Part shown: positions 38,541 through 51,000 of the stretch, piece by piece
Position numbering within the stretch: position 1 is the stretch's first letter
Layout of the letters: each line of letters starts with the position of its first letter
Assembly: GCA_958496175.1 (NCBI GenBank)
Contig: OY292277.1
Coordinates: 496,001 to 560,000, forward strand
DNA from: Sisyra terminalis
Taxonomy: Eukaryota > Arthropoda > Insecta > Neuroptera > Sisyridae
Length of the DNA: 64,000 nt
Direction of reading: 5' to 3'
The notes under the pieces: generated by a model
The model's input: only the letters and a program-made list of their open reading frames with translations
Told to the model about the DNA's origin: nothing
The model's database searches: none
Position numbers and translations under genes: made by a program

Positions 38541-41290
38541 TTATTTTGCTGTAATATTTGCGGTTAATTTTGCGGATATCATTGCGGTTATTTTTGCGGA
38601 TATTATTGCGGTTATTTTTGCGGATATCATTGCGGTTATTTTGCGGTAACATTTGCGGTAATTTTTGCGGATATTATTGCGGTTATTTTTGCGGATATCA
38701 TTGCGGTTATTTTGCGGTAACATTAACGGATATTTTTGCGGATATTATTGCGGTTATTTTGCTGTAATATTTGCGGTTATTTTTGCGGATATCATTGCGG
38801 TTATTTTTGCGGATATTATTGCGGTTATTTTTGCGGATATTATTGCGGTTATTTTTGCGGATATCATTGCGGTTATTTTGCGGTAACATTTGCGGTTATT
38901 TTTGCGGTTATTATTGCGGTTATTTTGGCGGATATCATTGCGGTTATTTTGCGGTGATATTTGCGGTTATTTTTGCGGATATCATTGCGGTTATTTTTGC
39001 GGATATCATTGCGGTTATTTTTGCGGATATCATTGCGGTTATTTTTGCGGATATTATTGCGGTTATTTTTGCGGATATCATTGCGGTTATTTTGCGGTGA
39101 TATTTGCGGTTATTTTTGCGGATTTCATTGCGGTTATTTTGCGGTAATATTTGCGGTTGTTTTTGCGGATATCATTGCGGTTATTTTTGCGGATATTATT
39201 GCGGTTATTTTTGCGGATATCATTGCGGTTATATTGCGGTGATATTTGCGGTTATTTTTGCGGATATCATTGCGGTTATTTTTGCGGATATTATTGCGGT
39301 TATTTTTGCGGATATCATTGCGGTTATTTTTGCGGATATCATTGCGGTTATTTTGCGGTGATATTTGCGGTTATTTTTGCGGATATCATTGCGGTTATTT
39401 TTGCGGATATTATTGCGGTTATTTTTGCGGATATTATTGCGGTTATTTTTGCGGATATCATTGCGGTTATTTTGCGGTAACATTTACGGTAATTTTTGCG
39501 GATATTATTGCGGTTATTTTTGCGGATATCATTGCGGTTATTTTGCGGTAATATTAACGGTTATTTTTGCGGATATTATTGCGGTTATTTTGCTGTAATA
39601 TTTGCGGTTATTTTTGCGGATATCATTGCGGTTATTTTTGCGGATATTATTGCGGTTATTTTTGCGGATATTATTGCGGTTATTTTTGCGGATATCATTG
39701 CGGTTATTTTGCGGTAACATTTGCGGTTATTTTTGCGGTTATTATTGCGGTTATTTTTGCGGATATCATTGCGGTTATTTTGCGGTGATATTTGCGGTTA
39801 TTTTTGCGGATATCATTGCAGTTATTTTTGCGGATATTATTGCGGTTATTTTTGCGGATATCATTGCGGTTATTTTGCGGTGATATTAGCGGTTATTTTT
39901 GCGGATATCATTGCGGTTATTTTGCGGTAATATTTGCGGTTATTTTGGCGGATATCATTGCGGTTATTTTTGCGGATATTATTGCGGTTATTTTTGCGGA
40001 TATCATTGCGGTTATTTTGCGGTGATATTTGCGGTTATTTTTGCGGATATCATTGCGGTTATTTTGCGGTAATATTTGCGGTTATTTTTGCGGATATTAT
40101 TGCGGTTATTTTGCTGTAATATTTGCGGTTAATTTTGCGGATATCATTGCGGTTATTTTTGCGGATATTATTGCGGTTATTTTTGCGGATATCATTGCGG
40201 TTATTTTGCGGTGATATTTGCGGTTATTTTTGCGGATATCACTGCGGTTATTTTTGCGGATATTATTGCGGTTATTTTTGCGGATATTATTGCGGTTATT
40301 TTTGCGGATATCATTGCGGTTATTTTGCGGTAACATTTGCGGTAATTTTTGCGGATATTATTGCGGTTATTTTTGCGGATATCATTGCGGTTATTTTGCG
40401 GTAACATTAACGGATATTTTTGCGGATATTATTGCGGTTATTTTGCTGTAATATTTGCGGTTATTTTTGCGGATAACATTGCGGTTATTTTTGCGGATAT
40501 TATTGCGGTTATTTTTGCGGATATTATTGCGGTTATTTTTGCGGATATCATTGCGGTTATTTTGCGGTAACATTTGCGGTTATTTTTGCGGTTATTATTG
40601 CGGTTATTTTTGCGGATAACATTGCGGTTATTTTGCGGTGATATTTGCGGTTATTTTTGCGGATATCATTGCGGTTATTTTGCGGTAATATTTGCGGTTA
40701 TTTTTGCGGATATCATTGCGGTTATTTTTGCGGATATTATTGCGGTTATTTTTGCGGATATCATTGCGGTTATTTTGCGGTGATATTTGCGGTTATTTTT
40801 GCGGATATCATTGCGGTTATTTTTGCGGATATTATTGCGGTTATTTTTGCGGATATCATTGCGGTTATTTTTGCGGATATCATTGCGGTTATTTTGCGGT
40901 GATATTTGCGGTTATTTTTGCGGATATCATTGCGGTTATTTTTGCGGATATTATTGCGGTTATTTTTGCGGATATTATTGCGGTTATTTTTGCGGATATC
41001 ATTGCGGTTATTTTGCGGTAACATTTGCGGTAATTTTTGCGGATATTATTGCGGTTATTTTTGCGGATATCATTGCGGTTATTTTGCGGTAATATTAACG
41101 GTTATTTTTGCGGATATTATTACGGTTATTTTGCTGTAATATTTGCGGTTATTTTTGCGGATATCATTGCGGTTATTTTTGCGGATATTATTGCGGTTAT
41201 TTTTGCGGATATTATTGCGGTTATTTTTGCGGATATTATTGCGGGTATTTTTGCGGATATCATTGCGGTTATTTTGCGGTAACATTTGCG
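38541..41290 (+). repeat. Overlapping duplications at offsets 831, 1684 and 1541
   Basis: Landmarks 38665, 38736 and 38771 recur at 39496, 39567 and 39602 (+831), and 38665 recurs at 40349 (+1684). Landmarks 39151, 39246, 39365 and 39496 recur at 40692, 40787, 40906 and 41037 (+1541). Rare variants are TAACATTAACGG near 38718 and 40402, and ATAACATTGCGG near 40490 and 40616. The mix of offsets implies at least two rounds of unequal exchange. Confidence 0.72.
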
Positions 41291-41359
41291 GTTATTTTTG
41301 CGGATATTATTGCGGTTATTTTTGCGGATATCATTGCGGTTATTTTGCGGTAATATTTG

Positions 41360-43553
41360 CGGTTATTTTTGCGGATATCATTGCGGTTATTTTTGCGGAT
41401 ATTATTGCGGTTATTTTTGCGGATATTATTGCGGGTATTTTTGCGGATATCATTGCGGTTATTTTGCGGTAACATTTGCGGTTATTTTTGCGGATATTAT
41501 TGCGGTTATTTTTGCGGATATCATTGCGGTTATTTTGCGGTGATATTTGCGGTTATTTTTGCGGATATTATTGCGTTTATTTTTGCGGATATTATTGCGG
41601 TTATTTTTGCGGATATTATTGCGGTTATTTTTGCGGATATCATTGCGGTTATTTTGCGGTAACATTTGCGGTTATTTTTGCGGATATTATTGCGATTATT
41701 TTTGCGGATATCATTGCGGTTATTTTGCGGTAATATTTGCGGTTATTTTTGCGGATATTTTTGCGGTTATTTTGCTGTAATATTTGCGGTTAATTTTGCG
41801 GATATCATCGCGGTAATTTTTGCGGATATTATTGCGGTTATTTTTGCGGATATCATTGCGGTTATTTTGCGGTGATATTTGCGGTTATTTTTGCGGATAT
41901 CATTGCGGTTATTTTGCGGTAATATTTGCGGTTATTTTTGCGGATATTATTGCGGTTATTTTGCTGTAATATTTGCGGTTAATTTTGCGGATATCATTGC
42001 GGTTATTTTTGCGGATATTATTGCGGTTATTTTTGCGGATATCATTGCGGTTATTTTGCGGTGATATTTGCGGTTATTTTTGCGGATATCATTGCGGTTA
42101 TTTTTGCGGATATTATTGCGGTTATTTTTGCGGATATTATTGCGGTTATTTTTGCGGATATCATTGCGGTTATTTTTGCGGATATCATTGCGGTTATTTT
42201 GCGGTGATATTTGCGGTTATTTTTGCGGATATCATTGCGGTTATTTTGCGGTAATATTTGCGGTTATTTTTGCGGATATCATTGCGGTTATTTTTGCGGA
42301 TATTATTGCGGTTATTTTTGCGGATATTATTGCGGGTATTTTTGCGGATATCATTGCGGTTATTTTGCGGTAACATTTGCGGATATTTTTGCGGATATTA
42401 TTGCGGTTATTTTTGCGGATATCATTGCGGTTATTTTGCGGTGATATTTGCGGTTATTTTTGCGGATATCATTGCGTTTATTTTTGCGGATATTATTGCG
42501 GTTATTTTTGCGTAAATTATTGCGGTTATTTTTGCGGATATCATTGCGGTTATTTTGCGGTAACATTTGCGGTTATTTTTGCGGATATTATTGCGATTAT
42601 TTTTGCGGATATCATTGCGGTTATTTTGCGGTATTATTTGCGGTTATTTTTGCGGATATTTTTGCGGTTATTTTGCTGTAATATTTGCGGTTAATTTTGC
42701 GGATATCATTGCGGTAATTTTTGCGGATATTATTGCGGTTATTTTTGCGGATATCATTGCGGTTATTTTGCGGTGATATTTGCGGTTATTTTTGCGGATA
42801 TCATTGCGGTTATTTTGCGGTAATATTTGCGGATATTATTGCGGTTATTTTGCTGTAATATTTGCGGTTAATTTTGCGGATATCATTGCGGTTATTTTTG
42901 CGGATATTATTGCGGTTATTTTTGCGGATATCATTGCGGTTATTTTGCGGTGATATTTGCGGTTATTTTTGCGGATATCATTGCGGTTATTTTTGCGGAT
43001 ATTATTGCGGTTATTTTTGCGGATATCATTGCGGTTATTTTTGCGGATATTATTGCGGTTATTTTTGCGGATATCATTGCGGTTATTTTGCGGTGATATT
43101 TGCGGTTATTTTTGCGGATATCATTGCGGTTATTTTTGCGGATATTATTGCGGTTATTTTTGCGGATATTATTGCGGTTATTTTTGCGGATATCATTGCG
43201 GTTATTTTTGCGGATATCATTGCGGTTATTTTGCGGTGATATTTGCGGTTATTTTTGCGGATATCATTGCGGTTATTTTGCGGTAATATTTGCGGTTATT
43301 TTTGCGGATATCATTGCGGTTATTTTTGCGGATATTATTGCGGTTATTTTTGCGGATATTATTGCGGGTATTTTTGCGGATATCATTGCGGTTATTTTGC
43401 TGTAATATTTGCGGTTAATTTTGCGGATATTATTGCGGTTATTTTTGCGGATATCATTGCGGTTATTTTTGCGGATATCATTGCGGTTATTTTGCGGTGA
43501 TATTTGCGGTTATTTTAGCGGGTATCATTGCGATTATTTTGCGGTAATATTTG
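41360..43553 (+). repeat. 2194-bp HOR, copy 1
   Basis: Landmarks 41476, 41547, 41666, 41879, 41973, 42068, 42194, 42258, 42377, 42448 and 42567 recur at +2194. Diagnostic variants are TTGCGTAAATTATTGCGG at 42511, ATATCATCGCGG near 41805, GCGGTATTATTT near 42630 and GCGGGTATTT. The final ~520 bp (43030-43553) are extra cassettes that are not repeated in copy 2. Confidence 0.83.
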
Positions 43554-45236
43554 CGGTTATTTTTGCGGATATCATTGCGGTTATTTTTGCGGATATTATT
43601 GCGGTTATTTTTGCGGATATTATTGCGGGTATTTTTGCGGATATCATTGCGGTTATTTTGCGGTAACATTTGCGGTTATTTTTGCGGATATTATTGCGGT
43701 TATTTTTGCGGATATCATTGCGGTTATTTTGCGGTGATATTTGCGGTTATTTTTGCGGATATTATTGCGTTTATTTTTGCGGATATTATTGCGGTTATTT
43801 TTGCGGATATTATTGCGGTTATTTTTGCGGATATCATTGCGGTTATTTTGCGGTAACATTTGCGGTTATTTTTGCGGATATTATTGCGATTATTTTTGCG
43901 GATATCATTGCGGTTATTTTGCGGTAATATTTGCGGTTATTTTTGCGGATATTTTTGCGGTTATTTTGCTGTAATATTTGCGGTTAATTTTGCGGATATC
44001 ATCGCGGTAATTTTTGCGGATATTATTGCGGTTATTTTTGCGGATATCATTGCGGTTATTTTGCGGTGATATTTGCGGTTATTTTTGCGGATATCATTGC
44101 GGTTATTTTGCGGTAATATTTGCGGTTATTTTTGCGGATATTATTGCGGTTATTTTGCTGTAATATTTGCGGTTAATTTTGCGGATATCATTGCGGTTAT
44201 TTTTGCGGATATTATTGCGGTTATTTTTGCGGATATCATTGCGGTTATTTTGCGGTGATATTTGCGGTTATTTTTGCGGATATCATTGCGGTTATTTTTG
44301 CGGATATTATTGCGGTTATTTTTGCGGATATTATTGCGGTTATTTTTGCGGATATCATTGCGGTTATTTTTGCGGATATCATTGCGGTTATTTTGCGGTG
44401 ATATTTGCGGTTATTTTTGCGGATATCATTGCGGTTATTTTGCGGTAATATTTGCGGTTATTTTTGCGGATATCATTGCGGTTATTTTTGCGGATATTAT
44501 TGCGGTTATTTTTGCGGATATTATTGCGGGTATTTTTGCGGATATCATTGCGGTTATTTTGCGGTAACATTTGCGGATATTTTTGCGGATATTATTGCGG
44601 TTATTTTTGCGGATATCATTGCGGTTATTTTGCGGTGATATTTGCGGTTATTTTTGCGGATATCATTGCGTTTATTTTTGCGGATATTATTGCGGTTATT
44701 TTTGCGTAAATTATTGCGGTTATTTTTGCGGATATCATTGCGGTTATTTTGCGGTAACATTTGCGGTTATTTTTGCGGATATTATTGCGATTATTTTTGC
44801 GGATATCATTGCGGTTATTTTGCGGTATTATTTGCGGTTATTTTTGCGGATATTTTTGCGGTTATTTTGCTGTAATATTTGCGGTTAATTTTGCGGATAT
44901 CATTGCGGTAATTTTTGCGGATATTATTGCGGTTATTTTTGCGGATATCATTGCGGTTATTTTGCGGTGATATTTGCGGTTATTTTTGCGGATATCATTG
45001 CGGTTATTTTGCGGTAATATTTGCGGTTATTTTTGCGGATATTATTGCGGTTATTTTGCTGTAATATTTGCGGTTAATTTTGCGGATATCATTGCGGTTA
45101 TTTTTGCGGATATTATTGCGGTTATTTTTGCGGATATCATTGCGGTTATTTTGCGGTGATATTTGCGGTTATTTTTGCGGATATCATTGCGGTTATTTTT
45201 GCGGATATTATTGCGGTTATTTTTGCGGATATTATT
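43554..45236 (+). repeat. 2194-bp HOR, copy 2 (partial)
   Basis: Repeats copy 1 with the same rare monomers (TTGCGTAAATTA at 44705, ATCGCGG near 43999, GTATTATTT near 44824). Near 45030 it has one additional 12-bp monomer that copy 1 lacks near 42831. This is why the offset changes from 2194 to 2206 (42862/45068). It ends near 45236 at an exchange with 40.2-kb-type sequence. Confidence 0.8.
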
Positions 45237-45909
45237 GCGGTTATTTTTGCGGATATCATTGCGGTTATTTTGCGGTAACATTTGCGGTAATTTTTGCGGA
45301 TATTATTGCGGTTATTTTTGCGGATATCATTGCGGTTATTTTGCGGTAATATTAACGGATATTTTTGCGGATATTATTGCGGTTATTTTGCTGTAATATT
45401 TGCGGTTATTTTTGCGGATATCATTGCGGTTATTTTTGCGGATATTATTGCGGTTATTTTTGCGGATATTATTGCGGTTATTTTTGCGGATATCATTGCG
45501 GTTATTTTGCGGTAACATTTGCGGTTATTTTTGCGGTTATTATTGCGGTTATTTTTGCGGATATCATTGCGGTTATTTTGCGGTGATATTTGCGGTTATT
45601 TTTGCGGATATCATTGCGGTTATTTTTGCGGATATTATTGCGGTTATTTTTGCGGATATCATTGCGGTTATTTTGCGGTGATATTAGCGGTTATTTTTGC
45701 GGATATCATTGCGGTTATTTTGCGGTAATATTTGCGGTTATTTTTGCGGATATCATTGCGGTTATTTTTGCGGATATTATTGCGGTTATTTTTGCGGATA
45801 TCATTGCCGTTATTTAGCGGTGATATTTGCGGTTATTTTTGCGGATATCATTGCGGTTATTTTGCGGTAATATTTGCGGTTATTTTTGCGGATATCATTG
45901 CGGTAATTT

Positions 45910-46430
45910 TTGCGGATATTATTGCGGTTATTTTTGCGGATATCATTGCGGTTATTTTGCGGTAATATTAACGGTTATTTTTGCGGATATTATTGCGGTT
46001 ATTTTTGCGGATATCATTGCGGTTATTTTTGCGGATATTATTGCGGTTATTTTTGCGGATATTATTGCGGTTATTTTTGCGGATATCATTGCGGTTATTT
46101 TGCGGTGATATTTGCGGTTATTTTTGCGGATATCATTGCGGTTATTTTTGCGGATATTATTGCGGTAATTTTTGCGGATATTATTGCGGTTATTTTTGCG
46201 GATATCATTGCGGTTATTTTGCGGTAATATTAACGGTTATTTTTGCGGATATTATTGCGGTTATTTTTGCGGATATCATTGCGGTTATTTTTGCGGATAT
46301 TATTGCGGTTATTTTTGCGGATATTATTGCGGTTATTTTTGCGGATATCATTGCGGTTATTTTGCGGTAACATTTGCGGTTATTTTTGCGGTTATTATTG
46401 CGGTTATTTTTGCGGATATCATTGCGGTTA
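45910..46430 (+). repeat. 262-bp tandem duplication
   Basis: Landmarks 45910 and 45981 recur at 46172 and 46243. Both copies begin at the TTGCGGTAATTT joint and contain TAATATTAACGG. The segment resembles single-copy parts at 38.7, 39.5 and 41.1 kb. Confidence 0.7.
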
Positions 46431-48039
46431 TTTTGCGGTGATATTAGCGGTTATTTTTGCGGATATCATTGCGGTTATTTTGCGGTAATATTTGCGGTTA
46501 TTTTTGCGGATATCATTGCGGTTATTTTTGCGGATATTATTGCGGTTATTTTTGCGGATATCATTGCGGTTATTTTGCGGTGATATTTGCGGTTATTTTT
46601 GCGGATATCATTGCGGTTATTTTTGCGGATATTATTGCGGTTATTTTTGCGGATATCATTGCGGTTATTTTTGCGGATATCATTGCGGTTATTTTGCGGT
46701 GATATTTGCGGTTATTTTTGCGGATATCATTGCGGTTATTTTGCGGTAATATTTGCGGTTATTTTTGCGGATATTATTGCGGTTATTTTGCTGTAATATT
46801 TGCGGTTATTTTTGCGGTTATTATTGCGGTTATTTTTGCGGATATCATTGCGGTTATTTTGCGGTGATATTTAAGGTTATTTTTGCGGATATCATTGCGG
46901 TTATTTTTGCGGATATTATTGCGGTTATTTTTGCGGATATCATTGCGGTTATTTTGCGGTGATATTAGCGGTTATTTTTGCGGATATCATTGCGGTTATT
47001 TTGCGGTAATATTTGCGGTTATTTTTGCGGATATCATTGCGGTTATTTTTGCGGATATTATTGCGGTTATTTTTGCGGATATCATTGCCGTTATTTTGCG
47101 GTGATATTTGCGGTTATTTTTGCGGATATCATTGCGGTTATTTTGCGGTAATATTTGCGGTTATTTTTGCGGATATTATTGCGGTTATTTTGCTGTAATA
47201 TTTGCGGTTAATTTTGCGGATATCATTGCGGTTATTTTTGCGGATATTATTGCGGTTATTTTTGCGGATATCATTGCGGTTATTTTGCGGTGATATTTGC
47301 GGTTATTTTTGCGGATATCATTGCGGTTATTTTTGCGGATATTATTGCGGTTATTTTTGCGGATATTATTGCGGTTATTTTTGCGGATAACATTGCGGTT
47401 ATTTTGCGGTAACATTTGCGGTAATTTTTGCGGATATTATTGCGGTTATTTTTGCGGATATCATTGCGGTTATTTTGCGGTAATATTAACGGTTATTTTT
47501 GCGGATATTATTGCGGTTATTTTGCTGTAATATTTGCGGTTATTTTTGCGGATATCATTGCGGTTATTTTTGCGGATATTATTGCGGTTATTTTTGCGGA
47601 TATTATTGCGGTTATTTTTGCGGATATCATTGCGGTTATTTTGCGGTAACATTTGCGGTTATTTTTGCGGTTATTATTGCGGTTATTTTTGCAGATATCA
47701 TTGCGGTTATTTTGCGGTGATATTAGCGGTTATTTTTGCGGATATCATTGCGGTTATTATGCGGTAATATTTGCGGTTATTTTTGCGGATATCATTGCGG
47801 TTATTTTTGCGGATATTATTGCGGTTATTTTTGCGGATATCATTGCGGTTATTTTGCGGTGATATTTGCGGTTATTTTTGCGGATATCATTGCGGTTATT
47901 TTTGCGGATATTATTGCGGTTATTTTTGCGGATATCATTGCGGTTATTTTTGCGGATATCATTGCGGTTATTTTGCGGTGATATTTGCGGTTATTTTTGC
48001 GGATATCATTGCGGTTATTTTGCGGTAATATTTGCGGTT
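46290..48039 (+). repeat. 1279-bp offset duplication (46290-46760 repeated at 47569-48039)
   Basis: Landmarks 46374, 46457, 46492 and 46587 recur at 47653, 47736, 47771 and 47866. Shared features are TTATTA after TAACAT and TGATATTAGCGG. Private changes are TTGCAG near 47692 and TTATTATGCGG near 47758 in the second copy. The stretch between the copies holds a monomer with core TTAAGG near 46871. Confidence 0.74.
46862..46882 (+). repeat. Monomer with core TTAAGG
   Basis: After a TGATAT monomer the core reads TTAAGG instead of TTGCGG near 46871. This two-base change removes the CpG. I saw it only once, so it arose after the local 1279-bp duplication or lies outside the duplicated part. Confidence 0.75.
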
Positions 48040-51000
48040 ATTTTAGCGGTTATTTTTGCGGTTATTTTTGCGGATATCATTGCGGTTATTTTGCGGCGAT
48101 ATTTGCGGTTATTTTTGCGGATATCATTGCGGTTATTTTGCGGTAATATTTGCGGTTAATTTTGCGAATAATATTGCGGTTATTTTTGCGGATATCATTG
48201 CGGTTATTTTGCGGTAATATTTGCGGTTATTTTTGCGGATATCATTGCGGTTATTTTTGCGGATATTATTGCGGTTATTTTTGCGGATATTATTGCGGTT
48301 ATTTTTGCGGATATCATTGCGGTTATTTTGCTGTAATATTTGCGGTTAATTTTGCGGATAATATTGCGGTTATTTTTGCGGATATCATTGCGGTTATTTT
48401 GCGGTAATTTTTGCGGTTATTTTTGCGGATATTATTGCAGTTATTTTTGCGGATATCATTGCGGTTATTTTGCGGTGATATTTGCGGTTATTTTTGCGGA
48501 TATCATTGCGGTTATTTTGCGGTAATATTTGCGGTTATTTTTGCGGATATCATTGCGGTTATTTTGCGGTGATATTTGCGGTTATTTTTGCGGATATCAT
48601 TGCGGTGATATTTGCGGTTATTTTTGCGGATATCATTGCGGTTATTTTTGCGGATATTATTGCGGTTATTTTTGCGGATATTATTGCGGTTATTTTTGCG
48701 GATATCATTGCGGTTATTTTTGCGGATATCATTGCGGTTATTTTGCGGTGATATTTGCGGTTATTTTTGCGGATATCATTGCGGTTATTTTGCGGTAATT
48801 TTTGCGGTTATTTTTGCGGATATTATTGCGGTTATTTTTGCGGATATCATTGCGGTTATTTTGCGGTAATATTTGCGGTTATTTTTGCGGATATCATTGC
48901 GGTTATTTTGCGGTGATATTAGCGGTTATTTTTGCGGATATCATTGCGGTTATTTTGCGGTAATATTTGCGGTTATTTTTGCGGATATCATTGCGGTTAT
49001 TTTTGCGGATATAATTGCGGTTATTTTTGCGGATATCATTGCGGTTATTTTTGCGGATATTATTGCGGTTATTTTTGCGGATATCATTGCGGTTATTTTG
49101 CTGTAATATTTGCGGTTAATTTTGCGGATATTATTGCGGTTATTTTTGCGGATATCATTGCGGTTATTTTTGCGGATATCATTGCGGTTATTTTGCGGTG
49201 ATATTTGCGGTTATTTTTGCGGATATCATTGCGGTTATTTTGCGGTAATATTTGCGGTTATTTTTGCGGATATCATTGCGGTTATTTTTGCGGATATTAT
49301 TGCGGTTATTTTTGCGGATATTATTGCGGGTATTTTTGCGGATATCATTGCGGTTATTTTGCGGTAACATTTGCGGTTATTTTTGCGGATATTATTGCGG
49401 TTATTTTTGCGGATATCATTGCGGTTATTTTGCGGTAATATTTGCGGTTATTTTTGCGGATATTATTGCGGTTATTTTGCTGTAATATTTGCGGTTAATT
49501 TTGCGGATATCATTGCGGTTATTTTTGCGGATATTATCGCGGTTATTTTTGCGGATATCATTGCGGTTATTTTGCGGTGATATTTGCGGTTATTTTTGCG
49601 GATATCATTGCGTTTATTTTTGCGGATATTATTGCGGTTATTTTTGCGGATATTATTGCGGTTATTTTTGCGGATATCATTGCGGTTATTTTGCGGTAAC
49701 ATTTGCGGTTATTTTTGCGGATATTATTGCGGTTATTTTTGCGGATATCATTGCGGTTATTTTGCGGTAATATTTGCGGTTAATTTTGCGGATATCATTG
49801 CGGTAATTTTTGCGGATATTATTGCGGTTATTTTTGCGGATATCATTGCGGTTATTTTGCGGTGATATTTGCGGTTATTTTTGCGGATATCATTGCGGTT
49901 ATTTTGCGGTAATATTTGCGGTTATTTTTGCGGATATTATTGCGGTTATTTTGCTGTAATATTTGCGGTTAATTTTGCGGATATCATTGCGGTTATTTTT
50001 GCATATATTATTGCGGTTATTTTTGCGGATATCATTGCGGTTATTTTGCGGTGATATTTGCGGTTATTTTTGCGGATATCATTGCGGTTATTTTTGCGGA
50101 TATTATTGCGGTTATTTTTGCGGATATTATTGCGGTTATTTTTGCGGATTCATTGCGGTTATTTTGCTGTAATATTTGCGGTTAATTTTGCGGATAATAT
50201 TGCGGTTATTTTTGCGGATATCATTGCATTTATTTTGCTGTAATATTTGCGGTTATTTTGCGGTGATATTTGCGGTTATTTTTGCGGATATCATTGCGGT
50301 TATTTTTGCGGATATCATTGCGGTTATTTTTGCGGATATTATTGCGGTTATTTTTGCGGATATCATTGCGTTTATTTTGCTGTAATATTTGCGGTTAATT
50401 TTGCGGATATTATTGCGGTTATTTTTGCGGATATCATTGCGGTTATTTTGGCGGATATTATTGCGGTTATTTTTGCGGATTCATTGCGGTTATTTTGCTG
50501 TAATATTTGCGGTTAATTTTGCGGATAATATTGCGGTTATTTTTGCGGATATCATTGCGGTATTTTTGCGGTGATATTTGCGGATATTTTTGCGGATATC
50601 ATTGCGGTTATTTTTGCGGATATTATTGCGGTTATTTTTGCGGATATCATTGCGGTTATTTTGCGGTGATATTTGCGGTTATTTTTGCGGATATCATTGC
50701 GGTTATTTCGCGGTAATATTTGCAGTTATTTTTGCGGTTATTTTTGCGGATATCATTGCGGTTATTTTGCGGTGATATTTGCGGTTATTTTTGCGGATAT
50801 CATTGCGGTTGTGTTGGGATAATATTTGCGGTTATTTTTGCGGATATCATTGCGGTTATTTTTGCGTATATTATTGCGGTTATTTTTGCGGATATTATTG
50901 CGGTTATTTTTGCGGATATCATTGCGGTTATTTTGCGGTAACTTTTGCGGTTATTTTTGCGGATATTATTGCGGTTATTTTTGCGGATATCATTGCGGTT

